The notes: a model not told the origin generated them from the letters alone. 64,000 nt of DNA from Proteles cristata cristata (GCA_017311185.1 JAESUZ010000759.1:34484-98483), one strand, 5' to 3'; shown: positions 45,660 to 58,319, counted from the stretch's first letter. Made by a program: numbers and translations.

Positions 45660-46800
45660 AACACTTGCTCAACCCAAGGCTCTATTATTATCGTCCCCAT
45701 TTTACACATGAGGAAAATGGAGTCCAGAGAAGTTAGTTAACTTTTCCAAGGCCACTCTGACAGTCAGTGGCAGTGCCTGAGCATTTACTCACTAATGTAC
45801 TGCCTCTTCAGGACTTGACATGGACCCTCTTTCAACACTCTTACCCATCTGCAAATATCACGTGTCATCTCCCACCTACCCTCCTCCCACCCTCTCCCAC
45901 TACATCCTCCACCGATGACCTTCTAGCCAACGAGGAGTAATCACAAACATCTCATGTTTCTCCCAATTTTGGCTCCCCAGCCTATCAACAAATTACTTTG
46001 AAGTTATGTAGCAATCACATTTATGTCCAATACCTTTCTGCAAATGATCATGTCTTTTAAACTCACCAAAAATCATAAATATACTGACAAACTGTCTAAA
46101 CACATCAATGTCCTTTGCTGAAAAACATAGGGGAGTTTGGTTTCTATCCCGGTGAGAGCCCAGTCCCTTGACAGTGATTTGTGAGACACAAGGTTTGAGT
46201 ATTTGAGAATCTCTGGTCTATAGCAAAGAGTGACAGCTGGTGTACTTCAAAACTCTAGATCGCATCAAGGCTGAAGTGCAGCAGACTCAGGCTTTGTAAA
46301 CAGTAAGAATCTTGCAGTGCATTCCATTGACTCCTTCCAAACTCAGCTCCCTCCAGTGGTTGGATTTGATAGGTTCCAAGCCCCTACTACACCTCTCTCC
46401 CACTCAAGAGTTCTCCCAAAGCCCCTTCTGCATGTTTTTTGCTGTCATTATCCAAGTGGATGATGGCATCAAACCAAAGCTAACACTCTTAGATTCACTC
46501 AGCTCCCAAGAACACATTGTTGAGAATATTGTCCCTGAAGTTTCCCAGTCAGCTATTTACACAGAAAAGTTTCCTTGTCTATCCTTCACACATCATAACT
46601 CTGTCCTATCTATGCCAGCTACTCTTTGATACTGCACAAGACTGAGCTAACAGACGTGGCTCTGCATTGCCTCTCCTTCTAGGCTTAGTCAATGGACACA
46701 TTCTTCCTCTACCCTGTTCTTTTCCTCTCCCCTTTTTCATCACTGAGCCCTTGTATTCCAATATTGGTTTATTTGTAAAAGAATCACCCCAAGAATTTAC
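45660..46800. other. MIR remnant followed by unrecognised sequence
   Basis: About 45680-45800 is a MIR core (CCCATTTTACACATGAGG, GTCCAGAGAAGTTAG). About 45850-46800 is unassigned. It includes a 105-codon plus-strand frame at 46312 that lacks any motif I know. Confidence 0.45.
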
Positions 46801-47029
46801 CAAAAATGAAGAATAAGAAACTCACGAAGTGTTCTAGATACTTCATCTGTAAAGAATTGAATACAAGGAAGGCATTAAAGGGAAAGGGCAAAAGGAGAAA
46901 CTCCTATATCCCAACATCCTGGTTCTCTTTCCCATATAACTCTTGGGGAAAAGTAGGCACTCAATTGTGGAAGTAAAGGAATGCTTCCCCTTGTCACACA
47001 ACACATCTTTCCTAAAGGGCTGTGTATAA

Positions 47030-47225
47030 GTTAAATCCCATTTATTCATTAGACATTTGATAGACATTTTCAAAGTGAGGATTCTATGGCAGACTCTGGG
47101 GGATAAAGAGATAAAGTCCATATGGACTGCCATTTGGGAGATCAGACTTGTAAATAGATAAATAAGTAGAATACAAGGTTGCAACTGGTGAAATTTAAAT
47201 TCACATAAAGTGCTATGGAAGCTGA
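47030..47225 (-). mobile_element. L2-like remnant
   Basis: TTATTCATTAGACATTTGATAG, CAGACTCTGGGGGATAAAG, GTAAATAGATAAATAAGTAG and AAAGTGCTATGGAAGC follow a common mammalian LINE terminal consensus in reverse. Confidence 0.5.
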
Positions 47226-47617
47226 GGAAGCAGAAGAGATTAGGGGCGCTAAGGAACACAGGAACAGAAGCACAGAAGCTGGAATCTGTTATAGGTAGCG
47301 GGGAACATCTGGGTTACAGTAATCATACTTTTTCTTAAATGCAACTTCCTGAGCTGTGCCACAGTGAAGCTCAGGGTTCCCTAGCTAGTGGAAACTTGGG
47401 CGATCATTCTTAGAGCCACAGAGAAAGCAGACCTGAAACTGCTACGGAGGAAAAAAACCCAAACCATTATCAAAGAAAAACTATTTTGATCTATTATATT
47501 TCAAGAGAACTTCAATTACAATCTCTTGAGGAAAATCAATGTGTGTAATCTTGTTTAACAATTAAAATTAATGTAAAACACTAAAGTATAGCCTTCAAGA
47601 CTTTAGAAGATAAACTC

Positions 47618-47621
47618 TCCT

Positions 47622-47686
<65 letters not shown>

Positions 47687-47935
47687 TTTCCTTCCTTCCT
47701 TCCTTCCTTCCTTCCTTTTCTTTCTTTCTTTCTTTTTCTTTCTTTCATTCTCTTCCCTCCCTCCCTTACTCACTCCCTCCCTCTGATCCTTCTCTTCCTT
47801 CCTCCTTTTCTCTTTTCTTTTCTTTCCTTTTCTTTCTTTTCCTTTCCCTTCCCCTTCCCATTTTCTTCCTTTCCTTTCCTTTCCTTTCCTTTCCTTTCCT
47901 TTCCTTTCCTTTCCTTTCCTTTCCTCTTCCCTTCT
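47618..47935. repeat. 318-bp compound polypyrimidine microsatellite
   Basis: About 18 CTTT units pass into CTTC, mixed TTTC/CCTC, and finally about twelve CCTTT units (47870-47930). Purines on the plus strand are almost absent. The lysine/glutamate-rich minus-strand open frames are artefacts of this tract. Confidence 0.96.
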
Positions 47936-47939
47936 TTTA

Positions 47940-48580
47940 CTGTGCAAGGAACCACTATCCTCAGAGTAATGGCCACATATGTCTAGAGGTCCTAGATGCC
48001 TGAATTCTGGGGCAAGGGAGCAAACTATGCATGCTGCATGACTCAGCACTCAAGGTTCTCTGGGATCGTCTCTACGTCAATCTTACTCTGAAACTGGGCT
48101 GCTGAGAAACTCCTTCTTGTCTGCACATCTCCTCTTGCTCCCTCCATCCTCATCTTTGCCCCCAAATTGTTACTGAATGAGTAAATAAATAAAGTAGCCA
48201 TGCTTTAATATTGGCGAAAACACTGGAATTAGCAAATTATTATGTAAAATTTTAGAATCAGATCAAGATTATCCCCATGTTACTGTCATGACTATTTCAG
48301 TATGCCTCTTTCCCCAAAACATCTGAGGTTTGTAGGGTTCCTACAGACTTATTCCTCTGCTCCTTACAAAAAGCTGAGTAATAACTTATCATTTGACTTG
48401 GGTTCTATAGATCTGCATAATACTTTACTCTTCTAGTATTACTCATGTAGGGACAAATTTCTTGCACATTATATTAAAACTTACAGAAACTAAAGGTTAA
48501 TCTAGTCACTGCACTAATTCAAAAACTTTATAAAAATGACCAAGCTACACCACATCTAAGTAAGATGCTAATGTTGAATT
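47940..48580. other. Unique sequence, nothing recognised
   Basis: No supported gene, repeat or RNA. Confidence 0.4.
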
Positions 48581-48586
48581 TTCAAG

Positions 48587-48842
48587 TTTTTTTAAGAGCG
48601 AGACAGAGAGTGAGAGAATGAGAGAGAGACAGAGATTGAGAAAATGTGAGAGAGAGAGAGAGAAAGCACGTGTATGCAAGGGGAGGAGAAGAGGGAGAGG
48701 GAGATAAAGAATCCAAGGAATCCCAGTCAGGTTCTGTGTTCAGAGCAGAGCCTGATGTGGGGCTTGATCTCAGGATCATGAGATCATGACCTGAACTGAA
48801 ATCAAGAGTCAGATGTTTAACTGACGGAGCCACTCAGGCACC
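48587..48842 (-). mobile_element. Carnivore SINE, old, with expanded GA tract
   Basis: GAGCCACTCAGGCACCC is at the plus-strand right end and an extended GAGA-rich tail side is at the left. GAATTTTCAAG before and GAACTTGCAAG after are likely diverged target repeats. Confidence 0.9.
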
Positions 48843-48849
48843 CTGAACT

Positions 48850-49850
48850 TGCAAGGTTTTTATTTTATGAGTCAATAAAGGCTCATAAAATAAATATTTG
48901 CTATGAAACTGTCTATGTTACATCTACCTATGGGTTCTCAGAAACATGGAATAGGATTTGGTCTGTGACCTTAATGGCTCAACAGATGATTCTTCAAAAA
49001 GACACAAAAATCAAATAATGTATTCTAAAACTCTTTTCTTTAACTCTTCTCTGAAGCAACACATCTACCAAGCTTCCTTAGAAGGGAAATAGACTCTTTG
49101 TTGTCACAAATATGATGCTGGTCCTCATGCTTCTTCTCCCCAAGGACATAGACATGGTTACCAAAATCTACACTCTTTAAGTCACTCGATGCAGAGGGAA
49201 AAGAGGAGAAATCTCTGACAAATGTCATCTCTGTGCAATAGCATCTAAGAGTAGAGGACTGTGCCAACAGATGTCATTCTCTGTTTTGGGGCCTGGTCAT
49301 ATTTTTCCATCATCTCTGAAGCAGAGAAAGTGCTACACCTGGAAGGCCATTTTCTGAACCTACTGGAGATACCACGGGAGTTTTTGCCACCTTCAAACCT
49401 GCTGTACCTTAAATCAATGAAACATTCATGGCCAGGTATCCTAGGAAGCTTGAAGTTGTGATTTACTGCTACTAATCTTCTTGCTCAGACATGGCTAGTA
49501 AATCTTATTCTTGAGGAGGTCAAGAACACAAGGCTCATGTGCCATTGTTCACATCTGTTAAATGGCCTAATACAAGTAGCTCAGAACCTCCTAACGCTCA
49601 TTGCTCCCACAGAACACAACACCAAAGGATGTTAATAAGTACGAAGCAAATATAAAAATGAAGTGTTACTTGGTTGTGTACATTTTGAAAATGCTGAGTT
49701 AAATATAGTGAAACTGATTTTTTGACTACAAGATATCTCAAGGCTTTTCATAGGTTTTAGGAGCACGGGGAATCTCCAAGACGACCTCGCTGAGGTTTTG
49801 GTTTGCTTTGCTTTCCATCCTTCCATCCTTTACTTTCCATCCTCTGTCAT
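48850..49850. other. Unique sequence, nothing recognised
   Basis: Short open frames on both strands only. This is the pre-insertion flank of the full-length L1. Confidence 0.4.
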
Positions 49851-51507
49851 TAGAAATGACAGAAAGGGGGCTGCACCATGGCGGAAGCAGAGGAGAAGGG
49901 AACCTGGTCTATTAAACTATCTAACCGAGGTAGGATGGAGGAGAAGTAGGGAGCTCTGTACATTTCACTCGCCTCCATCTCTCAAACGGAGAAGGCCTGA
50001 AGCTATAGGACACTGAACCGCAGGAGTTTGGGAAGAAAAGAGACGGAGTCCAATGAGAAGACAACTTCATAGGTGCCTGAGTGTGAACTGGGGAAGATAA
50101 AAACGGGCAGGGACCCGGAGACACGGAGGGAAGGGAGGGAACCCCCTTCGCTGGGAGCTTCAGTGAGTCAAGGGAAAAAGAAAGAGTGGCTGGAATTGCT
50201 CACAGAACTGTTCCTGGAGAAGAGAAAAACCTTGGCTCGGGACGGGGAGTGATCCTGTTCCTAGCTGTGGTGCTGATTGTGGGCTGGGTGCCCCGGTCAC
50301 AGGCAGCACCAGGAGAGACATCTCTGCTGCTCTACCAGCTCAATCCCCAGTAGGGAAGTAGCTTGGCTTGAAACTGCTCCGCTGCTCTCCTATTTTGATC
50401 CCCGGCTGAGAAGGACACAGCCTGCAGGTTTATATTTCGGGTGGTATCGATAAAGTGTGCGGACTAAGACCTAGAAATGAGATGGTGCTTGGGATATAGA
50501 ACACAGCCCACCTTGGCTACTCCCTCAGCACAGGAAGATCGGACCCAAAAGAGTGATTTTTAATGCTTGGTTCAAGAAGAGACTGGGGCACCGCCATTTT
50601 TCTCCCCACAACCACCAAGGTGGGACCTCATGGAGCAGTCCACTGTACACATTGGAAGCTAAGACCTGCCTACACCAAACCACACCCATCCCTGCTAGAG
50701 AGCTGCTTTTTTTTTTTTTTTTAACTGGGCCTGTGGCAACACCAACATGGATGCAATACAGTGATTAATTCTAGATCAATTCTTTCTATTCAGATAGATT
50801 TTCCCTTCTCTCATTCCTATCACCCCCCCCTCTGCTGGACTCAGCACTCGGGTCATTGCTTTGCTTAAACAGTCACATTTAATCCATTCCCCAGATGTAT
50901 ATTCTACACTTCCATTGCTACCTTTCTCTCTCTCTCTCTGGAGTAATCAGGCTATATAGTTTCTCTGAGTAACATTATCTTCGTTTCTTTCTCCTCGCCT
51001 CCTACCATATTCTCCTCTTTCTAAGAATTAAGCCTCTTAGTCTCTCTGCCTGATCATTGTCCAATTCCTCTTTCTCCCCGCCCTGTCATTTCTCTCTTTG
51101 TATATGCATTTCCATCAGCACTGCATACACCCTGGTCTTTATTTGTAGCTGGAAATTCTGGTTTTATGCTTTTAGACTGTCTTTTGTCTTTTGGGTTTTT
51201 TCCTTTTTTCTTTTCTTCTTTTTTACTTTTTATTTTTATATTTATATTTTTATTATTCGCTTTCCCTCCTTCCTCTTTTTTTCCTTTTTTCACTTCTTTT
51301 TCTTTTATTTCTCTTTTTCCCTTTCAGTTTTCATCTTTGTTTCATTTGTCTGGGCATTTACATACCTTTGTTCCATGTGTGTTTGTCTGTCTGTTTTCCT
51401 TTTCAGGGCTACCTCAAGAAACAAGCCAGAGTACACATGGTGGAGAGTCCCAAAAACCACTACGAGTAGGGAAATAAAATAACCAAAGTCTCAACAAGAG
51501 AGATCAA

Positions 51508-51609
51508 GAGACACCATTCAAAGAAACTTCCTGAACCTACAGCCCCTGGATAGTCAATGAGACACCATTCAAAGAAACTTCCTGAACCTACAGCCCCTGG
51601 ATAGTCAAT
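51508..51609 (+). repeat. Tandem duplication of 51 bp in the L1 5' UTR
   Basis: Two copies of a 51-bp unit beginning GAGACACCATTCAAAG and ending TGGATAGTCAAT lie at 51508-51558 and 51559-51609. I see no difference between them. Confidence 0.97.
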
Positions 51610-51646
51610 GAGCCTTCTTTAATACAGCAGTACTCGCAGGTGCAGA

Positions 51647-52586
51647 GTGCATAACAAGCTTTTAAAACTAAAAGGAGACAGAAAGCTAGCCAAAATGACA
51701 AAACGGAAGAACTCTCCTACAAAGAAATTCAAGGAAGAAATGACAGCTAGAGAACTGTTCAAAACAGATATAAGCAACATAACTGAACAAGAATTTAGAA
51801 CAATAATCATAAAACAATCGCTGCGCTTGAAAAAGGCATTGAAGACATCAGAGAAACGATTGCTACAAAGACTATGGAGCTTAAAAATACTTGTGATGAA
51901 TTTTAAAACACTATAAATGAGGTGCATAATAAAATGGAGGCTTCCAATGCAAAGATTGAAAAGGCAGAGAGGAGAATAGGTGAATTAGAAGACACAATTA
52001 TAGAAAAAGAGGAAGCCCAAAAAAGAGAGATAAACCGATCCGGGAACATGATAAGAGAGTTTGAGAGCTGAGTGATAGAATCAAATGGTGCAATATCCGT
52101 ATCAGAGGAATTCCAGAGGAGGAAGAGAGAGGGAAAGGCCCGGAAGGAGTCCTTGAACAAATTATAGCAGAGAACTTCCCGAATCTGGGGAAGGAAACAG
52201 ACATAGAAATCCAAGAGGCACAAGGAACTCCCCTCAGATGTAACTTGAATCGATCTTTTGCATGACATATCATAGTGAAACTGGCAAAATATAAGGACAA
52301 AGAGAGAATTCTGAAAGCAGCTAGGGATAAAAGGGCCCTAACATACAAAGGGAGACCTATCAGAGTGGTTGCAGACCTCTCTACTGAAACTTGGCAGGCC
52401 AGAAAGCAATGTCAGGAAATCTTCAATGTGATGAACAGAAAAAATATGCAGCCAAGAAACCCCTATCCAACAAGCCTGTCATTCAGAATAGAAGGAGAGA
52501 TAAAAGTCTTCCCAAATAAACAGAAACTAAAGGAATTCGTCACCACTAAACTATCCCTACAAGAAATCTTGAGGGCAACTCCATGA
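51647..52586 (+). pseudogene. L1 ORF1 (RNA-binding chaperone), decayed
   Basis: The first part (51647-51916) begins after a lysine-rich start, MHNKLLKLKGDRKLAKMTKR, and leads into a coiled-coil-like stretch (EQEFRTIIIKQS). It stops at 51914. The C-terminal RNA-binding portion resumes in another frame (52275-52586, MKLAKYKDKERILKAARDKR, then NRKNMQPRNPYPTSLSF), typical of L1 ORF1p ends. At least one frameshift and two stops separate them. In a living L1 it would coat L1 RNA as a trimer. Confidence 0.85.
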
Positions 52587-52635
52587 GGGAAATGTAGCAA
52601 GGAACACGAGGTACCAGAGACACCACCAAAAGCAT

Positions 52636-55600
52636 GAATTCTACAAAGAACACAATGACCTTAAACCCATATTTTTCAATAATAACACTGAATGTAAATG
52701 GACTAAATGCTACTATCAAAAGAAATAGGGTAGCAGAATGAATAAAAAAACAAAATCCATCTATTCGCTGCCTACAAGAGACTCATTTTAGACCTCAGAA
52801 CACCCTCAGATTGAAAGTAAGGGGATGGAGAAATATCTATCATGCTACTGGAAGTCAAGAGAAAGCTGGAGTAGCTATACTTATATCAGACAAACTGGAC
52901 TTTAAAGTAAAGGCAGTAACAAGGGGTGAAGAAGGGCATATATAATCCTTACAGGGTCTATCTATCAGGAAGTGCTAACATTTATAAATATCTACACACC
53001 TAATATGGAAGCACACAAATACATAAAACATACACAAACAGAAACAATCTTATGGACAAGAATGTGCTAATAGCGGGGACTTTAATACTCCACTTACAGC
53101 GATGGATAGATCAACAAGACAGAAAATCACTAACGAAACAATGGACTTGAATGATACATTGGACCAGATGGATTTGACAGATATATTCAGAACTGTACAT
53201 CCTGAGGCCATGGAATTCACTTTCTTCTCAAGTGCGCATGGCACATTCTCCAAGATAGATCACATACTGGGACATAGAGCAGCCCTCAATAAATATAAAA
53301 GTTATGAGAACATACCATGCACATTTTCATATCAGAATGCTATGAACTTTGAAATCAACCACAGAAAAAGTCTGGAAAACCTCCAAAAATATGGAGGGTA
53401 AAGAACATCCTCCTAAAAAACGAATGGACCAATTAGACAATTGAGAGGAAATTCAAAAATATATGGAAACAAATGAAAATGAAAATACAGCAATTCAAAC
53501 TCTATGGGATGCGGCAAAGGCAGTCCTAAGAGGAAAGTGCATTGCACTCCAGGCCTATTTCAAAAAATTAAATAAAGTGCAAATACAAAATCTAACAGCT
53601 CACCTAAGGGAACTAGGCGATCAACAAGAGCACCCCAAACCCAGTAGGAGAAGAGAAATAATAAAAATCATGGCAGAAATAAACAATATAGAATCCAAAA
53701 AAACAAAAACAAAAACAAAAAAAACAGCTGAACATATCAATGAAACCAAGAGTTGGTTTTTTTGAAAAAATAAACAAAATTGACACACCTCTAGCCAGAC
53801 TTCTCAAAAAGAAAAGAGAGAGAACCCAAATAGACAAAATCATGAATGAAAAGGGACCGATTATAACCAACCCCTCAGAAATACAAACAATTAAAGGGAC
53901 TGATTACAACCAACCCCTCAGAAATACAAGCAATTATCAGGGAATACCATGAAAAATTATATGCCAACAAATTGGACAATGTAGAAGAAATGGAAAAATT
54001 CCTAAACACACACTCACTACCAAAATTCACATGGGAAGAGATAGAAAATATGAAAAGACCCATAGCTCGTGAGGAAATCAAATCAATTATCCAAATCTCC
54101 CAACAAATTAGAGCCCTGGGCCAGATGGCTTCCCTGGGGAATTCTGCTAGACATTTAAATCAGAATTAAGACCCATTCTTCTCAAGCTATTCCAAAAATT
54201 AGAAATCAAGGAAAACTTCTGGACTCATTTTACGAAGCCAGCATCACTTTGATTCCCAAGCCAGACAGAGACCCAGCAAAAAAAAGAGAACTACAGGCCA
54301 ATATCCTTGATGAATGTAGATGCAAAAATCCTCAACAAGATACTTGCAAATCGAATCCAACAGCACATAAAAAGAATTATCCACCAGGATCAAGTGGGAT
54401 TCATTCCTGGGTGACAGGGCTGGTTCAATATTCTCAAATCAATCAATGTGATACATCACATTAACAAAAGAAAAGATAAAAACCATATGATCCTGTCAAT
54501 AGATGCAGAAAAAGCATTTGACAAGATACAGCATCCCTTCTTAATAAAGACCCTTGAGAAAGTCGGGACAGAAGGAACTTACCTAAACATCATAAAAGCC
54601 ATCTTTGAGAAGCCCTCAGCTAACACCATCCTCAATGGGGAAAAACTGAGAGCTTTCTGCCTGAGATCAGGAACATGACAGGGATGTCCACTCTCACCGC
54701 TATTGTTTAACACAGTGCTGGAAGTCCTAGGATAGCAATCAGACAACAAAAGGAAATCAAAGGCATCAGAATTGGCAAAGAAGAAGTCAAACTTTCACTT
54801 TTCACAGACAACATGATACTCTACATAGAAAACCTGACAGACTCCACCACAAGCCTACTAGAACTGATCCATGAATTCAGCCATGTTGCAGGATACAAAA
54901 TCAACATACAGAAATCGGTTGCATTTTTATACACCAATTGAAGCAACAGAAAGAGAAATCAAGAAACTGATCTCATTCACAATTGCACAGAAAAAAAAAC
55001 ATAAAATACCTAGGAATAAATCTTACCAGAGATACAGAAGATCTGTATGATGAAAACTATAGAAAACTTATGAAGGAAATTGAAGAAGACACAAAGAAAT
55101 GGAAAAACCTTCCACGCTCATGGGTCAGAAGAATAAATATTGTTAAAATGTCATGACTACCCAAAGCAATCTACACATTCAATGCAATCCCAATCAAAAT
55201 TGCACCAGCATTCTTCTCAAAGCTAGAACAAACGATCCTAAAATTTGTATGGAACCACAAAAGACTTCAACTAGCTGAAGTAATATTGAAGAAGAAAACC
55301 AAAACGGGAGGCATCACCATCCCACACTTTAGCTTCTACTTCAAAGCTGTCATCATCAAGACAGTATGGTATTGGCACAAAAACAGACACATAGACCAAT
55401 GGAATAGAATAGAGAACTCAGAAGTGGACCCACAGATGTATGGACAACTCATCTCTGATGAAGCAAGAAGGAGTATCCAATGGAAAAACGACAGCCTCTT
55501 TAACAGATGATACTGGGAGAACTGGACAGCAACATGCAGAAGAATGAAACTAGATCACTTTCTTATACCATACACACACACACACACAAAAATCTCAAAA

Positions 55601-56525
55601 TGGATAAAGGACTTGAATGTGATATAAGAAACCATCAAAACCCTAGAGGAGAAAGCAGGAAACAACCTCCTTGACCTCAAATGCACCAGTTTCTTACTTG
55701 ACACCTCCCCAAATGGAAGGGAATCAAGAGCAAAAATGAACTATTGGGACCTCATCATGATAAAAAGCTTCTGCACGGCAAAGGAAACAATCCATAAAAC
55801 TAATAGGCAACTGACAGAATGGGAAAAGATAGTTGCAAAAGACATATCAGTTAAAGGGCTAGTATCCAAAATCTATAAGGAACTCACCAAATTCCACAAC
55901 CGAAAACAAACAATCCAGTGAAGAAATGGTAGAAGACATGAACAGACACTTCTCCAAAGAGGACATCCAGATGGCCAACAGACACATGAAACGATGCTCA
56001 GCATCCCTCCTCATCTGGGAAATACAAATCAAAACCATACTGAAATACCACCTCACGCCGGTCAGTGTGGCTAAAATGAACAAATCAGGAGACTATAGAT
56101 GCTGGTGAGGACGTGGAGAAATGGGCACCTTCCTCATTGTTGGTGGGAATGTAAACTGGGGCAGCCCCTCTGGAAAAGAGTGTGGAGGTTCCTCAAAAAA
56201 TTAACACTAGAACTCCCCTATGACCCAGCAATAGCACTGCTAGGAATTTACCCAAGGGACATAGGAGTGCTGATGCATTGGAGCATATGTACCCCAGTGT
56301 TCATAGCAGCACTCTCCACAATAGCCAAAATATGGAAAGAGCCTAAGTGTCCATCAACTGACAAATGGATCAAGAAGATGTGGTTTATCTATACAATGGA
56401 ATACTACATGGCAATGAGAAAGAATGAAATCTGGCCATGTGTAGCAATGTGGATGGAACTTGAGGGTGTTATGCTGAGCGAAATAAGTCAGGCAGAGAAG
56501 GACAGCTACCATATGTTTGCAGTGT
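52636..56525 (+). pseudogene. L1 ORF2 (endonuclease and reverse transcriptase), decayed
   Basis: The endonuclease end is readable at 53060-53400 (DRSTRQKITNE, then SSAHGTFSKIDHILGH). RT pieces follow: [20 protein letters not shown] near 54490 is the conserved first catalytic-Asp region. The FADD-type catalytic box near 54799 is changed to FTDN ([14 protein letters not shown]), losing the second Asp and the preceding Ala. The C-terminal part (56099-56527, including GYPRDIGVL-like and STMEYYMA-like blocks) is open. Many frameshifts separate these pieces, so the enzyme cannot be made. Confidence 0.9.
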
Positions 56526-57035
56526 AGGTGGATTAGGAGAAACTTAATGGAGGACCATGGGGGAGAAGAAGGGGAAAAATATTTGGGGACAGGGAGGGAG
56601 GCAAACCTTGAGAGATGCTTGAATGCTGAGAAGAAACTGAGGGTTGGTGGGGGAGAGGGGAAGGGTGATGGGCAAGGGAAAGGGCACTTGTTGGAGAGCA
56701 CTGGATGTCCTAAGGAAACCAACTTGACAATAAACTATGAAGGGAAAATTTTTTTAAAAAAAAGAAATGACAGAAAGAAAACTTTAAAAACCTAACAATA
56801 AATATTTAATGAGATTTGGTATGTAAATAACAGTTGAGATCTCCTCCAAACTGTTATGAGGGGTCCAGGGGAAAATGAATGTGGTAACTACACTGGTGAT
56901 TTTTAAGTGGTTCATTGTTTTTAGTTTGAGATGCTCCCCAAAATGTCCCCAACATAGTGTATCCAAAAACCTGGGCACAGCTCTAGGGATAAAGAGCTTA
57001 CACCTAACCTTTCTTTTAAATAACAATGGAAAGCA

Positions 57036-57180
57036 GTGCTCACTTTGGCAGCACATACAGTAAAATTGAAGTGACACAGAGAAGATTAGCATGGCCCCTA
57101 TGCAAGGATGACACCCAACTTTGTGAAGCACTCCATAATTTTTATAGGTCAAATATATTTCAATAAAGCTGTAATTTTAA
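57036..57180 (+). pseudogene. U6 snRNA retropseudogene with a foreign 3' tail
   Basis: 57036-57143 aligns over the whole length of U6: GTGCTCACTTTGGCAGCACA, GAGAAGATTAGCATGGCCCC, GCAAGGATGACACCCAA, and the end CCATAATTTTT. There are several substitutions (for example AATTGAAGTGACACAG). Directly after it comes AGGTCAAATATATTTCAATA, AAGCTGTAATTTT and an A-run, which is not part of U6. AATGGAAAGCAG before and AAAGGAAAACAG after may be imperfect target repeats. No U6 promoter elements are seen upstream. Confidence 0.9.
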
Positions 57181-57189
57181 AAAAAGGAA

Positions 57190-58175
57190 AACAGAAAAAA
57201 CTTTCTTCTAACAAAAAAAAAAAAAAACCCACCCAAGAAGTGCAATGATTTCATTATGAATGTGTCACTCTCAGAATTACCTATGTAAGAAAATATTCTC
57301 CTTCATGCAAACAGTGAGAGCCACAAATTAATATGCCCTTAATCCCTAACATCTAAGTAATTTTGAAGCCAGAAACAAGGTAAAATCTGTTCACAAGGTG
57401 TAGCACTACAGTTCAATTCCTATACATAGGAAATATTCCCATTATAGAATTTCAAGACTCTAAAGGACAATTTGTGTTTCTACTGGGATGTTTTAATAAA
57501 ATGAACAATTTGGCATATGAGACATGTAAGTTCCATGCAATATTTGAAAATATATTTGTGGAGCTAACCAGTTGCATACCTGGGGAAATGCCCTTTTGAA
57601 AATAAAAAAAGCATGAGAATGAATATAATGGTTACATTCTATGGTTTATAAACAGATTTTCCATATCTGTTCATTTTTTGATTACAGAAGTATCAGAGTT
57701 CCCAGAGAACCTAAACGCCAAATTACATTTATTGCAATAAATATATATTACATTTTATTTTATATATCACACAGTTCAAGGAAAATATGTACGTTGAGTT
57801 TTCATTTATGAGAGAATATGATCATATTAATACTTATATAAATATAAAATCAGATGCAAAAAATTAACATACAACTTCAGTCCTGTTTGTATTTGTTCTC
57901 CAACTGAGTGTGTGTGTGTGTATATGTGAGCACACACCCCTCAATCCGAAACCTACAATTTACCAAAACCAAAACCATTTTTTCTTTCCTTCACTTCACT
58001 TTACAATTCTCTCAGGGAAATGGATAGAGTGCTACATTTAGAGTGACCAAGTAGAATCTCTTAAGATAAAATATGATTTGAGTTTAATTCTGTAGCTGAT
58101 GAAGATCAAGGGCATCTATAAACAGATTTTTTGTGTGTGCTATGTAATTTCACGTGCATTCAATTCACTACTGTT
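57190..58175. other. Unique sequence, nothing recognised
   Basis: A+T-rich. It contains a short GT run near 57910-57922. No gene or named repeat supported. Confidence 0.45.
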
Positions 58176-58189
58176 AAGAATCAACTATG

Positions 58190-58300
58190 GTGCTTGCTTC
58201 AGCAACACATATGCTAAAACTGAAACAATTACAGAGATTAGCATGTCCCTAGCACAAGGATGACATGCAAATTCGTGAAGCATTCCATATGAAAACAAAA
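58190..58300 (+). pseudogene. U6 snRNA retropseudogene, full length, with target-site duplication
   Basis: It runs from GTGCTTGCTTCAGCAACACA through GAGATTAGCATGTCCCTAGC and AAGGATGACATGCAAATTCG to CATTCCATAT, then an A-rich tail. AAGAATCAACTATG (58176-58189) and AAGAATCCACTGTG (58302-58315) are the target repeats (12 of 14 identical). It lies 1.15 kb from the other U6 copy in the same orientation. Confidence 0.93.
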
Positions 58301-58319
58301 AAAGAATCCACTGTGATTA

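Larger units (their letters stand above)
49867..56762 (+). mobile_element. Full-length L1 retrotransposon, inactivated, perfect 15-bp target-site duplication
   Basis: AGAAATGACAGAAAG is at 49852-49866 and 56763-56777. The element starts with a G-run and CACCATGGCGGAAGC, resembling the YY1-type site at L1 5' ends. A 5' UTR of about 1.77 kb has a pyrimidine-rich stretch (51180-51330). ORF1 (about 51647-52586), ORF2 (about 52636-56525) and a 3' UTR with G-rich and polyA-proximal parts (GACAATAAACTAT near 56726) follow. Both ORFs are broken. The total of about 6.9 kb is slightly above the usual L1 length. It supplied the reference for the truncated copies at 4313, 4935, 6370 and 16980. Confidence 0.95.

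Noticed and set aside
46312..46629. 105-codon plus-strand ORF
   Set aside because: No motif, no splice context, no relation to a family I know; length is within chance for this window.
46843..47259. 138-codon minus-strand ORF
   Set aside because: Overlaps an L2-like remnant and has no protein signature.
47603..48049. Lysine/glutamate-rich 148-codon minus-strand ORF
   Set aside because: Translation of the polypyrimidine microsatellite.
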